DNA of 64,000 nucleotides from Thuidium tamariscinum (GCA_947034885.2 OX344750.2:14502053-14566052), one strand, 5' to 3'; shown: positions 1-13,264, counted from the first letter of the stretch. Numbers and translations are program-made. Notes: generated from the letters alone by a model not told the origin.

Positions 1-2228
1 TAATGTAGGGGGCTTTTTTACTTTTATACTAAGTAACACAAGTTTTATCCTGTTTGTCATACTTTGTGGGATGGATTTAATGTTGTACCCAGGTTAGAGC
101 ACTTTAACTTATGTGACCTTGATGGGGGAAAGACAAGCTTTGTCCTCGTAAGGTAGATGTAGCCATAGACCATCACTTAAGTGATTTTCACGTAGATCGT
201 GAGCAATATGAGGCAAGTAAAAAAAATTCTACGTAGAAAGATAGGAAATATCAGGACTACAAATTTTTCAAAATTAGTTTCTTTCCCACAATTGAAATTA
301 CTATGGTTTTTGGGAGCCAAAAAGTTATTTGGACTAATAGCCAATGTCTAAATTCTTCATATTCTAATCATAGACTAAGTATTTTTTCACTCACTACTTT
401 CTACTTTCTTCTTCACTATTTTGGAAAATGTATTATGATTTTATTGGGCCCAATCATAAAAAGGAGGAAGAAACACATTCCAAGCTTCAGTTGAAAATAT
501 ATTCGAATTTTGGTTGGAAAGAAGTACATCCTATAGGTTGAGCCTAGGTCCATGATTAGGAATGGGTGGTCCTACCTTAGTTGTGGTGTTGTGAACCTTT
601 AAATCTAACTAACCTCCGAAAGTAAGCCCTAGCACCAATAAATAAAGACTTGTGTGCATTCACTAGGTTTTGGAGGGAAAAACATAGGCAAGTTGAATTT
701 GTCTACAAATGGCTATAAATTATCCCCCTACTAAAAAATAATCTCTAAAAAAATGTCTACTTGTATAATAGAAGGTTCATGAGTCCCCATTACACAACAA
801 TACCTACTTCAAAAATATTGCATTCTTCCACAATAATTGAAAATATTTAAAATATAGTCAAAGGTTGAGAAATTATATAGTGATAAGCAACCTAATTTCA
901 CTATTTTGTGTAGTGAGCTTACCAAGGAAAATCAATCTATGAAATATGCTATCCAATTGGTCCAAAAGAGTCTAAACACTATCCTAAAACCAACCCTATA
1001 TCTAAATAGTTATAATATGCAACTACACAAAGACCTAAAAAAACCATTCTTATGAATAAATTTATACTTTAAAGATAGAAGTATTGTTTGTAGTCACTAA
1101 TCACTTCATCACCATCATCTAAGACATTGATTATTTGATTGTGACAACTACCTCACTCTAATGTACTTCAATCTAAATAATGTAGTTCTAATTTATTGAA
1201 AAAATCTATTATGGGTTGATGCAAAATTCTAATCTTCACTAGAAGAAAAGTATGTTGTAAGCCTCCAAAACGTGTCAAAAATTGTGTTGGAAGCTACACA
1301 ACACATCATATGGATTTTGTTGATTTCCATGTTTTCAACGCAGCATTTTGTAAACATCTACACTAGACTGCATTTCTACGTTAGAATTCTATAGAACTCT
1401 GTGGGCGCTTTATTCCCACCCTTCGAATAAAGTGTACACAACTGGGTTCTACTATTTTTGCAAACAATCTCTAATCGATGTCTAACATATGTGTAATCCA
1501 ATTACGCCTTCCAAGCAATGAATCTTTCTAAATTCCTACTCTTAATTGGTCCACTTATAAGTGATGAGTTAAAATAACCTTGCATTTAAGAGTTAGCCAG
1601 TTTTAGCTACCACAATCCTGACTAAGTGTTGTTAAATGATGAACAAAGGTCAAGTGAATTGGACTAAATTTGAAGAGCTCGTTTTACTTCTTCCAACTTC
1701 TTAAAGAAATCTATGGTTAACCTAACTCCAGGCTGTTGTATAATTGTGGATGAAGTTTGGGTGTTTAACCTTTAAACTTCATCCATTGATTGCAGATGTT
1801 CTAACTATCAAAATTAGATAGGTATTTTTCAGTCTTTTTCTATTTTTTAATGTCTATGGAATTTTAAGTTCTACTTGCTTTGGTCAATCCTATTTGACTT
1901 TTATCCAAATGAGTGAAGCTTTTAACTAAAATTTCATTCTATTCTAACTTCTTCGCTGGTTGATCAAATTCAAAGTATTTTTGGGTTTTATATGTTCTAA
2001 GATATCTTTATAGGATTCTATACCTAACTTGTTCTTTGGTTATCTTTTAATCTAATTAACGTATTGTTTTAACTACTTTGACTAGATACCTAAATGGTTA
2101 ATTTGAATTTTATCTCAATAGGACTGATTTTATCCTTTCAAAAGTAAACCTCAATTTTTGACTTTGAATAAATGTGAATTTTTATGGTAAATTTTGACCG
2201 TTGACCAATTCATCCAAATTTTACCTTG
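1..2228. other. AT-rich intergenic DNA, no gene seen
   Basis: Apart from one arm of a dispersed repeat at about 313-600 (listed separately), I see no gene, RNA or structured repeat here. Open frames are short, AT-driven and interrupted, as expected for decayed noncoding DNA. Confidence 0.6.
313..600 (+). repeat. Dispersed repeat R1, copy 1
   Basis: This stretch is recognisably related to about 15891-16175. Shared landmarks in the same order are 'atagccaatgt', 'ctactttctt', 'acattccaagctt' and 'ggttctaccttag'-like ends. The two copies are diverged, and the 63- and 120-residue frames over them do not stay in register for long, so I treat this as an old dispersed repeat and not as a gene. Confidence 0.5.
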
Positions 2229-3177
2229 TTAACCCCTAAAGCCCTAAACTGCGTTTTTTGAAAACATAAATTTTTTAGGCAGCTCACTACGGATGGAGGT
2301 GTTTTTTTTCTTTGAAATTTTGATATAACATTTGCCCAAGGAGTAGCTTTGAGGCCCAACAATTTTCATAACTTTTGACTTCACAGTTAAAAAGTTATGG
2401 TAGGATATATTGTTTGCTTTACTCGGCGGGCAGCCTGGGCAGGTAAAAAAATTATTCAAAAATTACTTTAAAAAAAAAAAAAAACTTGAAATTTGTTTAT
2501 TAGATTTCTATCTAAAAGTAAAGCTTTGAATCAATCCATTCCGATCAATGAGTCAAAAGTTATGAAGATTTTGAGTTTGGGGTAGTTTGCGGCCAGTTAC
2601 AAAATCTCTACAATACAAAAAAAGTTTGAAATTCTTCATTTAATTCAATTTTTTATATTTTTGAAAAAAAATAAAAACAAAATGTGTAGATTGTTTATTA
2701 CAACATTTTAACCATTGGGATTGAAAATTTTCAATTCCATGAATAAAATGTTCACAATTTAGTATTTTGGCTCATTTTTTACTTCTTTCTACTTACTTAT
2801 TTTTTCCTATATGTTGTACGATTCCAAATGGTTTGAAATTTTTTGAGAATGTAGCCAACTTGCATTGAAGTATGAATTCAAAGAGTAACCACAATTTTGA
2901 ATTTTTTTTCACACAAATGTGACCTTGTGAAGTGCAGCTGCCCGGATTTTTGCAGGGATAAAAAAACAATTTTTGTCAATTCAAATGCTTATATCTTACA
3001 ATCTACACGGTGGGAATTTCTGAAAATTTTTCCACATGTTTACAAACCACCTTACTACAAGATCCTACGGTTACATGAGTCAAAAATGTGTTTTAAGAAA
3101 AAAATTGCACTTGTATTAGAAATGGCAGTTTTGGAGCATTTTTGGTGAAAACATAGTCAAAAACCTTTAGGGGTTAA
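2229..3177 (+). mobile_element. TTAA-flanked terminal-inverted-repeat element, copy A
   Basis: A 949-bp element starts TTAACCCCTAAAG and ends CTTTAGGGGTTAA, a perfect 13-bp inverted terminus that includes TTAA on each side. Internal sequence aligns along most of its length with copy B (9947-10881), with the composite copy at 13625-15901 and with the truncated copy at 3880-4252. It carries no convincing protein. TTAA targets with termini beginning CCC are known from piggyBac-type transposons; assigning this non-autonomous family there is inference. Confidence 0.75.
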
Positions 3178-3879
3178 TACAAAAGTTTTGAATGCAAGAC
3201 TATCATAGAATTTTATTTGGCATCCATTTGGATTAATAAAGAAGTCCAACCAATACATCATTGTTGCAATTGCTTTCTATTAATTCTCTTGTTAACAATA
3301 TATACATTTTACTTACATGTTAACTTAGAAATAACACAATCTACAACAATTTTAGACTTACATTTATACTAGTGTATTCAATCAATTTTGGAGTAATTTT
3401 TGTTGGAAATTTACCAAATATATAATTTCTATCCTTAGAAAAATTATTTGTGAATGACTAACTAAGATTACAGTTTCAATTGAAATGTGTAATAGAATAA
3501 TCCTTTTGAAGTATGTCGACATTGTAATTACCTTGTTCTTTTCTGTACTATGCCATATCATTTCTCCTTCACAAAGAAGTAATTACAATTGTATAAAGAT
3601 CAATATAGTTATCACCACCATAAGCAAAGTTTTCATAGAACCATACATAGGAATAACTTCCATACTTGAGGAGGTCATTAAAATATCTATTACTAACTAT
3701 GTGCATCTAAGTGATTTTTGATCCCCTATTTTCCTCTCAATAAATCCAAAATTCAACATATGATTTTGAACTTTGTTTAATAATTAAGTTTTTTTTAATA
3801 ATATTTTTATTTCAAATTATTGATATTTTAATTCAATTTTTTAAAATAATTATTTATAGTTTTTGAAGTGAAAAGATAT
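3178..3879. other. AT-rich intergenic DNA
   Basis: Nothing recognisable. The 78-residue frame at 3485-3721 has no family resemblance and an AT-driven composition. Confidence 0.5.
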
Positions 3880-4252
3880 ATAGTACGGAGTTCTTGAAAA
3901 CCATACCTACCAACAAACTAAAAGTCCTCATAACTTTCATCTCATTAATCATAATAGAATGATTCAGAGCTTCCCACAAATATATAAATCTAAAGTGAAT
4001 TTAGAAAAAAAAATTCTTAAAGAAGTTTGTCGAAGTGCCCAAGCTGCCTACTGTCAAATGAAAATTACATACCATGCAATAATTTTTTAATCATGCAGTA
4101 AAAAATTATGAAACTTGCTGAGCCTTAAAGCTACTCCTTAGGCTCATGTTGCATGAAAATTTCAATGAAAAAGAAAAAAAATTCATTTGTAGTGAATTGC
4201 CCAAAGTTGCTATTATGCAAAAAAATGAAGCTTGGTTCTTTAGGGGATAATA
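3880..4252 (-). mobile_element. Truncated inverted copy F of the TTAA element family
   Basis: Read on the minus strand this matches the left half of copies A and B: degenerate terminus TTATCCCCTAAAG near 4252, then the 'aaggagtagcttt' and 'gattaatgag...aaagttatga' blocks in the same order. The right half and its terminus are absent. The terminal TTAA has mutated to TTAT, so this is an old remnant. Confidence 0.6.
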
Positions 4253-4381
4253 TCATATTTGTAAAAACATTCAAATCTTTAAGAATTTTTAACAGTATTA
4301 CAATATTTTTGAAATATCCAATAAGACTTATTGAATAAATGGAAAATGAATTTTGTACTAGCTATACCATCTAAAACATAT

Positions 4382-4466
4382 TTGCTATGTTTCAAAATAA
4401 GACTATAGTTTCTTTTGTATTTTACAAAAAAGGCAACACCACTTTTATTTTGAGACAGAGGGAGTG
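4382..4466. mobile_element. Possible Stowaway-like miniature element
   Basis: The right end reads (reverse complement) CTCCCTCTGTCTCAAAATA, close to the known Stowaway terminal consensus. The left end has a degenerate partner, 'gctatgtttcaaaataag'. The unit is about 85 bp. The left terminus is poorly conserved and no clean TA duplication is visible. Confidence 0.35.
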
Positions 4467-5513
4467 TAATGTTAAAGTTATATGTTAATGTGAATTAGGT
4501 ACCAAAAGATTAAAAGGAGTCTTGAAAATTTAAGTCAATTTTAAGATATTTTATAATGTTCTTATTAATGTATTTAATGAATTCTACATTTATAAATCAA
4601 TCAAAAATACTATTTTTTTTCAATAATATAAATTGAACACAAAGACATTATTATTTGAATCCTTGAACAAATGATTCTTGTCAAGATTTTTTACAAAGGC
4701 ACTTATAGTTAATTACATTTTCTAAGAAATCACTAAATATTTTAGAAAAAGAAGTACCATATTTGGACAAATTTATTGCAACATTCTTCTAAAGTCCTTT
4801 GTAATCTTTTTTATTTTTTGTATATGAATATAAATCATATTTCCAACATTTACAATGAACTAAAAAAATCATTTTATTGTCATCTAGTTGGTATTTGATT
4901 TTTGACAAAAAATATTTAATACCAACTCATCCAAAATAAACATTCTAAATATTTCAAACTATTTCCAAGTTGATTAGTTTTTTTTATCACCCCAATAGAT
5001 TTGTTGCCATAAATTTCAAATTATTTATAATTGTCCTTTGTTTTTTGAAATGAATTTAATTTAATTCTTTCTATATCATTGTTTTTCTAAGAAGATCCTT
5101 AAAATAAATGATTTTGAAAAATAGCATTCATCAAAGCAAGACATTGTAATTTTTTAGTAATGATGAATTACATTCTATTTTTCTTATTAAATATAGCCAA
5201 TTCTTCAAGCTCCTGTTTACTTACCACTACAAAACACATGTAAAATAAAATATTACTTTAGAATAGTTTTCAAACATTTGTTGAATCCATCATCATTTTA
5301 TAGATACATTCCAATAATTGTTTAGAAACAAACTTTAGCTATTCAAGATTATTTTACAAGAATTTAGGATTATAATTCATTTTTACTTGGTTTGTAGTAT
5401 TTAATTCAATTGTAGGTGCAAAAACTAGAACAATGATTTGAAATTATATGTTGTAAATGAAATTTATATTGAATTTTGAAATTTTAATAAAAAATTAAAA
5501 CTTTAAGCAAAGT
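4467..5513. other. AT-rich intergenic DNA downstream of the small gene
   Basis: No gene, tandem repeat or inverted termini seen. It lies downstream (3') of the minus-strand four-exon gene that ends at 5514. Confidence 0.5.
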
Positions 5514-8500
5514 TTAAAAAAATTTTAAACCATTACTTGAACATTGTGAAGATATTGAAGCACTCTTTGAGATTCTATTTGGTCTCCATGAACTACCTCC
5601 TCGAATTGAATTTACAGATTTAGACAATTCTATTGAGTTTGGCCTTCGAATGTATTCATCGTTGGAATTGCATTTGAACATTTGATTTTGTGAATGTGAA
5701 GGTGCAGTTGATGGTCTTGACCATTGTAATTGCTCCAATTGAATATTTCTTCTCAATTCTAAAAAACCATATAGGAAAACATGTTTGATTTTTTTTCAAA
5801 TATTCAAAAAAAATTTAAGTTAATTTTGACATATACACCTAGAAAAAGAATAAGGGAACAATGTTCCTACAAATCTTTTTTTTGTTCAAAAACTTATATG
5901 AAAAATAGATTGAATTAAATTTAAAGTACATTTATTGTATATTGAAAATAAAAATTTCATAATTTTTCTTATTCCATTTCCTATAAATGCATCTCAATGT
6001 GGATCAAAGGAAATGACAAAACGCAATCAACAAATGACATACCAACCATTTCTAAAATAAGTGTATCAAAGCGATGTTACCATCAAATATTAGAATTATA
6101 AGAAAGTCAAATTGTCAAGAATAAAATTTGACCGTGAGATAAGGTATTGTAGTAGAATAAACTATATTTCATCTAAGTTGTCTTTGAACACAAAGTTTCC
6201 AAATGCAGTCTCTTCAAAACAACTTTCTAATATTCATTTGGGATTGTAATGAAAATTTAATTTTTGACCGAGATTGCTTTTATTTAATTAATGATCGTAT
6301 AAACTAGGGAAACAACTAGAAAAAAGATCCACTAATAGAAAAAATTGTCTTGTAGATCTTCTCATGGAAGAATTTTTTGAGTTTATATTTCTATATAATT
6401 CTACTAGTATTAATTATTGTTGTAGTTACAACTATACTATATTAATTTTAATAAAATACATGCAGTTTCATTTAAAATTTATAGTTTTAAAGATAATTAG
6501 AGTTGATTTCTTACTTTAAACTTTAAACTACATATTAAAAAATCTTTTTGTTTGCTTTCACTATATAAAAGAAAATTATAATTCTTGGATTTTACATTTA
6601 GAATAAAGCAACTTCAACAAAAACTATGGTTCAACCCTATTAACCCTTTAGTGCCTATGGTTGATTTGAAGGGCGAGCGTAGTTCTTCAAGAAAGTGAAT
6701 TTTGTGGCCACTGTAAAGATGTAATCTTAGATTGAATCGTATAAAGTATTTCCATAAGGGAGATTCTTCAACCTAACAAAAAATCAAACTCATCCAACGG
6801 TACAAATTGCTATAAATAAGGTAAAAGGTCTATAAACCAACTTCTTAAGGGCTAGAGGAGGTGGAACATCTTTAAATATTTCTTAGTAAATTTTTCTTGA
6901 GAGGCAAGTAGAATAAGCATCTAACTCAAGTGAAGCTTTTTGAAATTAGTTACAAATTTTTGAAATTCACAAAAAATGGTCATATGTGGTCATCAAAAGC
7001 AATATCCTTCTAAAATGTGCACATTTGATACATTGAAGAAAGAAAAATGTAACTCTAAATCATGTTTGCTTGTAGAGCCTTGTTGGAATTTGAATTGTTT
7101 TGTTTAATCCTCAAAAATCAATGACTTGAATGACCTTCTAGAATTTGTGCTACATAAATTTCAATGCATAAGTTTACTTTGGGAATTCATGAGAGTACGA
7201 AGCAACACTCATGCCTTGTCAAAACATCAAGATACAAAAAAGTCTCACAAATTGGTTGATATTTTTTCATATTTTTGTTGAATACTTCCCATTTGAAGGT
7301 TTGGGCCATTTGAGTTTGCAACCTCATAGCAAATGCATTAGTGCTCCAATTCTCTTGAAATTGGTTTTGTTTGAAGTGCATGAAGACACTCTAATTGCGT
7401 TGCTCTTTGAGATTTTTGTAATCAAATGTATTTTGAACAATATTAGACCGAAAGTGCAAAAATCAACCCAAAAGTGGTCAACCGGACACTAAAGGGTTAA
7501 ATTTCAATGCTATTCACATATTTTCTTTGAATTCCTAATTTTTGTCTAATTCATAGGTCCGATGTTTCTTCCATTAAATTATATTATATCCATTCATTAA
7601 GATTATAGTATACAACATTGCTAAATCAATGTTTTTTCAAGTACAAATTTGGGTTTAACAAATTACACAGATGCAGTTTAAGAATGCAATTTATTCAAAG
7701 ATATGACTTTGTGTGTTTGAAAAAAAAAATTGGGAAGGAATTTGGGAATTATAATTTTAATTCAAAATATAAATTTAATAGAATAAAATATTAAAATATT
7801 GCAAAAAATGAAGAAGACCTTGGAAGTGCCGTCGTTGTCTTTCTATAGCTTGGAGTTTACTCATTTGAATAAACATCTCTTCTTTTAGTAATTCTTGCCT
7901 TCTCCAAGCATCTAACTCTGCAACTAATCTTTCGTGTCTCTGTACAAACCTCCATTCATTCACCATTCAATTCCAACCTGTACTTGAAACATTCACACCA
8001 AAATCATCTAACTAGGTTTTTTTCTATGTATATTCGTCTATATGAGAGTGAACAAGTTTTATTAATACTTATTCCTTATATAATAAATCTGAAGTCACCT
8101 AAATGTCAAATATGATAAGAATATCAAAGCAATTCATATTTTCTTTTCAATGTGAAAATAGGAATTAAAAATAGTGTCAAAAGAAATGTAAATCAATGAT
8201 GCTTTGACATCCTAAGTATTTAGAACTATCACATTTAAATCAAACTATTATCATATTCTTTTGCTTGATTTAGATTTTCAATAGTTAAATAATTACAACT
8301 TCATTTTCTACAACATTAAAAAACTTATTAGCTATCAAGGTTTAGTTCTTTAGTGTTTTATATAGAAAATAAAAAATGCCATCATTTACAACATGTAATA
8401 CCTGTATATAGGGAAAATGATTTCAACTACAAATTATAGTACAATAGTTTAATTTTTTTTGCCAATTTTTAAAGTAAAAACTAAAAAATATATTTCAAAG

Positions 8501-9319
8501 TTCAAAGTTTCAAAGCTTAAGTTTTTAAATATTATAAGATATTTGTTGAATAATATAAATTTTAATGTAAAAACCTTATACAATTGTAATTATACATAAA
8601 AACATTCAAAGTTATAAGATGGAATGGAATTTTTTTTGGTGAAGTTTGATATGTTAGCTAATATCAAATATAAGTTTGACTATTTTTACAAATTGGAATT
8701 GAATTTGACAAATTTGACAAGCTTCATTGAGATTTTGGATGCAAAAACTTAGAATTGGCAATCAAATTCTAACCTAAATTGCATATTTACATGTATCAAG
8801 AATATTTTAACAATTATGGCCTTACCTCATGTGCCTTTCCAGTCTCATAGTGTACATATGGATCATTTCTTCTAGTTGCACGAGTTGCTTTATAAAAATC
8901 ATGGGGATGCCCTCCCTATTGAAAAAAAATCAATTTCATTCTTTATTTTATAGATGAAATGTTCCAAAGTTAAGAAAAAAGGTTTTCATATCTAATAGAA
9001 ATACTACATCATTATTACTTCAAACAATTGATGAACTTCAATGTGATTAATTTTTAAAGTAGATGCTCTAATTTAGAGTTGCTATGGAAGAAAGGATTGG
9101 AAAATCTTTAAAAAAACAATTGCTTACAAATTCCCAAGGCTTAATAAATAAGCTTGTATTAGGCCTTTGGGGGAAAATGGAATGTTCTTCATCATTGCCA
9201 AGTTGATAAGATGCATAACCCCACTTGTCTTGTACTCCATATTGAAAGGCTTGAGTGTCATAAAAGGTTTGAGCATCTACTCCAACTTTAGTAGATGCCT
9301 CACCAGTGCGACGCCCCAT
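5514..9319 (-). CDS. Four-exon gene of unknown function (predicted 215 aa)
   Basis: Proposed exons on the minus strand are 9319-9128, 8915-8826, 7939-7819 and 5758-5514. They total 648 nt and stay in frame across every junction. Donors read TTT|GTAAGC, GAG|GTAAGG and AAG|GTCTTC; acceptors follow CAATAG, GTACAG and TTTTAG. The first exon starts MGRRTGEAS and is rich in Tyr/Gln/Trp. The second contains NDPYVHYETGKAHE. The third is a charged, probably helical stretch (QRHERLVAELDAWRRQELL). The last is Ser/Asn/Arg-rich with WSRPSTAPSHSQ and ends in GLKFF. No signal peptide or membrane segment is visible. I do not recognise the family. The amino-acid composition differs clearly from the surrounding AT-driven frames. 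The third exon's 5' edge is uncertain: an upstream in-frame ATG lies at 7966, directly after a stop. Intron 3 contains a TTAA element. Confidence 0.6.
6640..7500 (+). mobile_element. TTAA-flanked TIR element E inside intron 3 of the small gene
   Basis: An 861-bp unit starts TTAACCCTTTAGTGCC and ends GGACACTAAAGGGTTAA, giving about 16 bp of inverted termini including TTAA. The interior is unrelated by eye to copies A/B, so it is a second family with similar ends. It sits wholly between exons 3 and 4 of the minus-strand gene. Confidence 0.65.
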
Positions 9320-9946
9320 AGAATTTTTAATTTGTTATTAAAAGCTCCATTTTTTTTAATTTTTATCACAAGTAAGCATTCTATAGTTCTACCTCCATAG
9401 AAGTGTACTTCTCATTATCTTTGAAAGCAAAAAATCATGTAATTTACGAAATCTTGTAGTAATTTGTGTAATCATCTAATGGCTACTTTTTTTAACTTAG
9501 TTAAAAATTTAATTCTTAAACTAATAAATTCATTCAAGTTTGATTCTTGGGATTAAAATAGTTTCAATAAATTTTTTAAATGTATAAGTTATTTTCAATT
9601 CAAGCAAACCTAAAAAAAATCCAAAATTTGTTTTAAAATCGATCTCCTACACAAAATGTGGTTTGAACTTAATAAACTTGCAAGTGTCATTAGAAGTTTC
9701 TTTATGATGCAAAAAGATACATTGACATTGATAGTTGAAAAGACATTATTTACTAAACGAATAGTTTTGGATCTTTTTGCCAATTTTAGAGTATTTTAGA
9801 GTACTTTTAAGCTATGGAAGAGTGCTAAAAACATTATCAAATAATGAAGAATTCAAGTCACAATTATTTGCTTCAAAAAAGACATATATATACGTGGCAA
9901 TGCTAAATTTAAAAATATTGTAGTCATTTGAACAAGTCCAAAAGTC
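9320..9946. other. AT-rich DNA upstream of the small gene
   Basis: This is the 5' side of the minus-strand four-exon gene, so any promoter should lie here. I see no convincing TATA box or conserved element, and no repeat structure. Confidence 0.4.
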
Positions 9947-10881
9947 TTAACCCCTAAAGGTCCAAAGTGCCTTTTTTGGCAACATAGAAATTTTCGGTAG
10001 ATACATGGGAATAGAGATTTTCATGTTTTAGGACAAAATTTTAATAGAAGGTGCAAACAAGGAATATCTTTAAAGCCCTACAATCTTCATGACTTTTGAC
10101 TTCATGGTTAAAAAGTTATTGCATAACATGTTGTTTCTTTATCAACTCAGGCAATTCGGGTAGATTAGAAAAAAATCACTTTTTTTGGAAACAAAAATTT
10201 GAAATTGGTTTTATAGATTTATATAAAAGTGGAAATCTTTGAAACATTCCATTTGGATTAATGAGTCAAAAGTTATGAAGGGTTTTAGTTTGCAAGTAGT
10301 CATGAATTTTCTACTATGAAATAAACTTTGAAGACCTTTATTTGACTCAATTTTCAATATTTTTGGAAAAAAAATAAAACGATTGGATGTAGATTGTTTA
10401 TTACAACATTTGAACCATTGGGATTATCAAGTTTCAATTTCACAAATAAATTCTTAACAATTTAGTATTTTGAATCATTTTCTACTTCTTTCTTCTTACT
10501 ATTTTTTTGTACATGTTGTACAATTCCAAATGATTTGAAAATTTTCAAGCATGTAGTGAACTTGCCTTGGAGAATGAGTCCAAAGAAGCAATACCATTTT
10601 GGATTTTTTCTCATGCAAATGTGAGCTTGTAAAGTGCAGCTACTCAGTTCTTTGCAAGGACAAAAAAATGATTTTAGTCAATTCAATGCTCATATCTTGT
10701 AATCCACACAATAGAAAATTGTGAAATTTTTTCCTCATCTTTTCAAACTAGCATACTACAAGATCCTATGGTTATATGTGTTCGACAATAATATTTTTCA
10801 AATATTTGATACTTGTATTAAAAAATGGCAGTTTTCAAACATTTTTGGTAAAAACATAGTTAAGGTCCTCTAGGGGTTAAA
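9947..10881 (+). mobile_element. TTAA-flanked TIR element, copy B
   Basis: A 935-bp element starts TTAACCCCTAAAGG and ends CTCTAGGGGTTAA. It matches copy A along most of its length, including the 'gacttcatggttaaaaagttat', 'gattaatgagtcaaaagttatga' and 'atgttgtacaattccaaatg' blocks (each up to about 20 bp). It has no coding capacity and is probably non-autonomous. Confidence 0.75.
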
Positions 10882-11514
10882 ATCACTATACAATTATGTA
10901 ATCACAAATCCACTACATTTTATAGTGAAATGTTGTCAAGCTATAGGATTGCAAAGCTTTTACTCTTTTTCTTATTAATTATTCTTTGAAGATTTAAAGA
11001 TCTAAAGCAACAAAATTCTTTTGAATTTTGTACTCTTTTCCTTATATTCTTCATTGGTGTTATATAATTCATATTGCTTGCTATATAAACTCCAATAATT
11101 CCATCTAGGACCCATTAACTAACTAATTGAATTTTAAAAGGATACTTTTTGAAACCATATTTGATTTTTTTTCAACACCAGAATTGTATAATAACATTTG
11201 AAATTTCATTATCTATAATTAGACATCATTGTCATTGTACAACATACCCTTAGTTCTATTTGAAAATACGGTGGATTACAGTCATAAATTTCAAAAATAA
11301 AATATTTACATTGTCACTAAATAAGAATCATTTGAAGAATTATCATGAGATTTATAATTTTTTCACCCTTGTGCTCGACTTTCACCTTCCAAAATTTTTT
11401 AATCAATATAGGGTAGAACAATTTTTTGTCAAATGATTATTTTTTTCAAATGATAAAGGTTAGCATATGCTGAAAATAGAAAATTTTGACAATATTTCAT
11501 ACACCCTCAGGGCC
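10882..11514. other. AT-rich intergenic DNA
   Basis: No feature recognised. Confidence 0.5.
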
Positions 11515-12244
11515 ATTGCAAGAAACACTTACTGGTTTTGGCTCAAAATGGCTCAAAATCAATGAGTCCTGTGAATCTTGTGACTTTTGGAATAATTTTT
11601 TTTTAAATTGAAAAAAATATGGATAATTTGAAGAGCAATGAGAATATTATCTCTCTTGAAATTTAGACCTAAGAATTTTTTTTCTCTAAATGTTATAGAC
11701 AATGGAAAATACAATGAAAATAGCTTTTTTTTTTCACTAGTTTGGTAAAAATAGTAAAAGATTCAAAAAATGAAAATGAAAATTCATCTTTTTCTCCAAG
11801 TAAAGGTCTTTCTTTTCCAACAAATTTTCATCTTTGGAAAAAATAAATTCTATTCTCTATACTTATGCAAAGTCAGCCACTTTCACGACATGTGGAGGTT
11901 GAATAGTATAGTATTTTCAAAAAATCTCATTGTGGTCGTGTCTAACTTTAAATGAGTTCCTTACATGACAATTTTCAGCTCAAAATTTGCATTTTGGGGT
12001 AAAAAATAGGACTAAACCCCACCCCACCCCCCAAAATGGCCAAAGTAGACACCCAATCGGGGGCAGTTTAAAAATGGTAGACTAATTTTGAAAACATTGA
12101 AAAAATTACACAAAATGTAAAACTTTTGTAGGCACCTTCATTTCAAGTTTCAAGTCAAATGAAAAAAAGATGCAAAAGTTATGAGCAAAAAAATACCTAT
12201 TAAAGGTCAACGGGACAAAAAAAAGGACAAGTGTTTCTTGCAAT
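11515..12244. mobile_element. Element G with 16-bp perfect inverted ends
   Basis: ATTGCAAGAAACACTT at 11515-11530 is repeated as its exact reverse complement at 12229-12244, enclosing about 700 bp of AT-rich DNA with a short C-rich patch near 12016. No clear target duplication is visible, and the 61-residue frame inside is not convincing. Most likely a non-autonomous DNA transposon of unassigned superfamily. Confidence 0.5.
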
Positions 12245-13264
12245 CATTCCTCATACAAAACATATGATTTTGAAAGAAATAATTTTCCAAAAATTTTGGC
12301 ACTTACTCTTAGAACTATTCCCAATGATCTTACCTTACAACTACAATATATATATCAAAGAAACTACTACTATAACTAAACTACAATAAGTTCTATTTTT
12401 GAAGATCTTTCCAATTAAAACTGTAAGGATTGTTTTTAGACTTTTTGAAGAATTGAACATTTTCTAATAAGAAAACAAACTTAATGAATAACACCTTTAA
12501 ATTCTTGATCAAGACTTCATCTTGATAAGGCAACCAAAATGATTTGTATTTCTACAAAATTTTCTAATGATCAAGAATTTTTTATTCCTAGGTGAGCAAA
12601 AGATAATGAAATATGTTTCTAGTTTGTGACATTAAAAAAGAAAATTATGAATTGAAAAATCAATAAGATTAGAAAAATATAAGATTGTTATAAACTTCAT
12701 TGATTGAATACATAACAATATACAATCTTGGCAACACCATCCAAGACTTATACCAAAATAAATACCCTAATGAAACTCAATTTAGACTTTTGTTGACCCC
12801 TAGAGTCAATTCTAGAACAACTTTAGCAAAATTGAAAAAACAACTCTAATGGGTAGGATCAAAACAACAATAATCAAGCTTGCTCTTATTTGGAATATAT
12901 ATTTGAAATAGCATCAAAACATAATCCATGTAATAATCAAGTTTATTCTTCATCCTCTTGATTTAGAGGTTGTATCGAGGTAGTTGCATGAGGTCAAAGA
13001 TCACGCAAGGTCCTACACAAGGTTCGAGGTTCAAGGCACGTGGTTTTAGAATGAAGAATGACCCCCTCATTGTCCCATTCATCTAAAGGCAAGGCAATGA
13101 GGCCATCGATTTACCCTTGCTTCAATTTTGTCGATTCAAACATCCAAATCCATTAAAGATTTGATAGAAATGAGTCCATTTAATCCTAAATGGAATAACA
13201 TGTCAATGCTAGATAGGTTAGTACGAAAGTGCTAATAGATAAATGAAAGAGCAATTAAGGTTGC
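12245..13264. other. Intergenic DNA, nothing recognised
   Basis: A slightly more GC-rich patch at about 12960-13100 could be a decayed retroelement fragment, but no protein motif, primer-binding site or long terminal repeat can be supported. Confidence 0.4.

Noticed and set aside
2229-3177. CCCTAAA strings as interstitial telomere repeats
   Set aside because: CCCTAAA occurs only singly within element termini, never as a tandem run; the inverted arrangement explains it as a TIR.
13010-13045. tRNA-like 'ggttcgaggttcaaggc' string
   Set aside because: Resembles a T-arm, but no matching acceptor, D or anticodon stems can be drawn around it.
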